From contig NZ_RHHP01000015.1 in the NCBI RefSeq assembly GCF_003710815.1, forward strand, positions 62,001 through 126,000: a stretch of 64,000 nucleotides of DNA, written 5' to 3'. The notes beneath the pieces are model-generated. The model was given only the letters and a program-made list of their open reading frames with translations, did not search any database and was not told the DNA's origin. The first letter of the stretch is position 1, and every line of letters begins with the position of its first letter. The translations under genes were made by a program, and so were the position numbers. Shown one piece after another: positions 63,875 to 64,000 of the stretch. The stretch comes from Brevibacillus centrosporus. GTDB lineage: Bacteria; Bacillota; Bacilli; Brevibacillales; Brevibacillaceae.

Positions 63875-64000
63875 CTAACTCATCTGGCTCTCTACTTACT
63901 AATACGTCTCAGTATTGCAAGAGTTGCGAAAGAATCTTATGTAAATCCTGACAGTCCTTTTGCTGACAGGATGGACTGGGCGAGAGCTCCATTGTCTGCT

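Overview
The window looks like a chromosomal segment of an aerobic, spore-forming member of the Bacillota, most likely Brevibacillus or a close relative. The support is an alpha/beta small acid-soluble spore protein, a tiny YjcZ-type sporulation peptide, YqgQ, a B. subtilis-type class A penicillin-binding protein, strong GGAGG ribosome sites with many GTG and TTG starts, and moderate GC. The genus is inferred from gene content and style only. I saw no rRNA, tRNA, CRISPR array, insertion sequence or prophage.

Layout. 1-3.4 kb: surface-polysaccharide glycosyltransferases and a pyruvyl transferase, two of the genes damaged. 3.5-6.9 kb: spore protein, an unknown protein, a shattered SMI1/KNR4-leucine-rich-repeat gene and two minus-strand small proteins. 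7.2-12.8 kb: remains of a Gram-positive Pel-type exopolysaccharide locus (receiver protein, epimerase-PelD head joined to a PelG tail) followed by CotH, VTC and DUF4956 genes. 13-19.2 kb: CstA/YbdD uptake pair, inositol monophosphatase family protein, GH15-type hydrolase and POT peptide transporter. 19.4-29.9 kb: an iron-regulated NIS siderophore cluster (two Fur boxes, LuxR-type regulator, diaminobutyrate aminotransferase, three IucA/IucC synthetases, MFS exporter, RraA-like protein, flavin monooxygenase). 29.9-33.6 kb: EamA exporter divergent from a MocR regulator, a nitroreductase behind a Fur box, and a tiny sporulation ORF. 33.7-39.3 kb: amino-acid ABC importer with two paralogous binding proteins, a possible immunity protein, an AEC carrier and a copper-amine-oxidase-N/PrcB-like exported protein. 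39.3-41.6 kb: an ABC-F ribosome-protection-type gene behind a leader peptide and intrinsic attenuator. 41.6-47.4 kb: peptide-binding lipoprotein, TrmB-type regulator, hydrolase, SDR remnant and MFS drug exporter. 47.6-51.8 kb: YqgQ region, DedA, NUDIX and transketolase. 52-64 kb: PBP1A, L,D-transpeptidase, AAA ATPase, ECF sigma/anti-sigma pair, ABC exporter, a collapsed citrate transporter/response-regulator locus, tRNA methyltransferase trmB and an NlpC/P60 hydrolase.

The most striking global property is the number of broken genes among otherwise well-kept ones. I count about ten loci with internal deletions, gene-joining deletions or frameshifts, plus two in-frame amber codons, both where the family carries tryptophan (pelG and the siderophore aminotransferase). 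Either this strain is losing accessory genes by deletion, or the assembly is faulty. Raw reads would decide.

The most interesting functional unit is the Fur-controlled three-synthetase NIS cluster. It resembles the achromobactin and staphyloferrin B pathways, but carries an RraA-type protein and an NtaA-type monooxygenase and shows no PLP decarboxylase. Second is the ABC-F leader, which looks like antibiotic-responsive attenuation.
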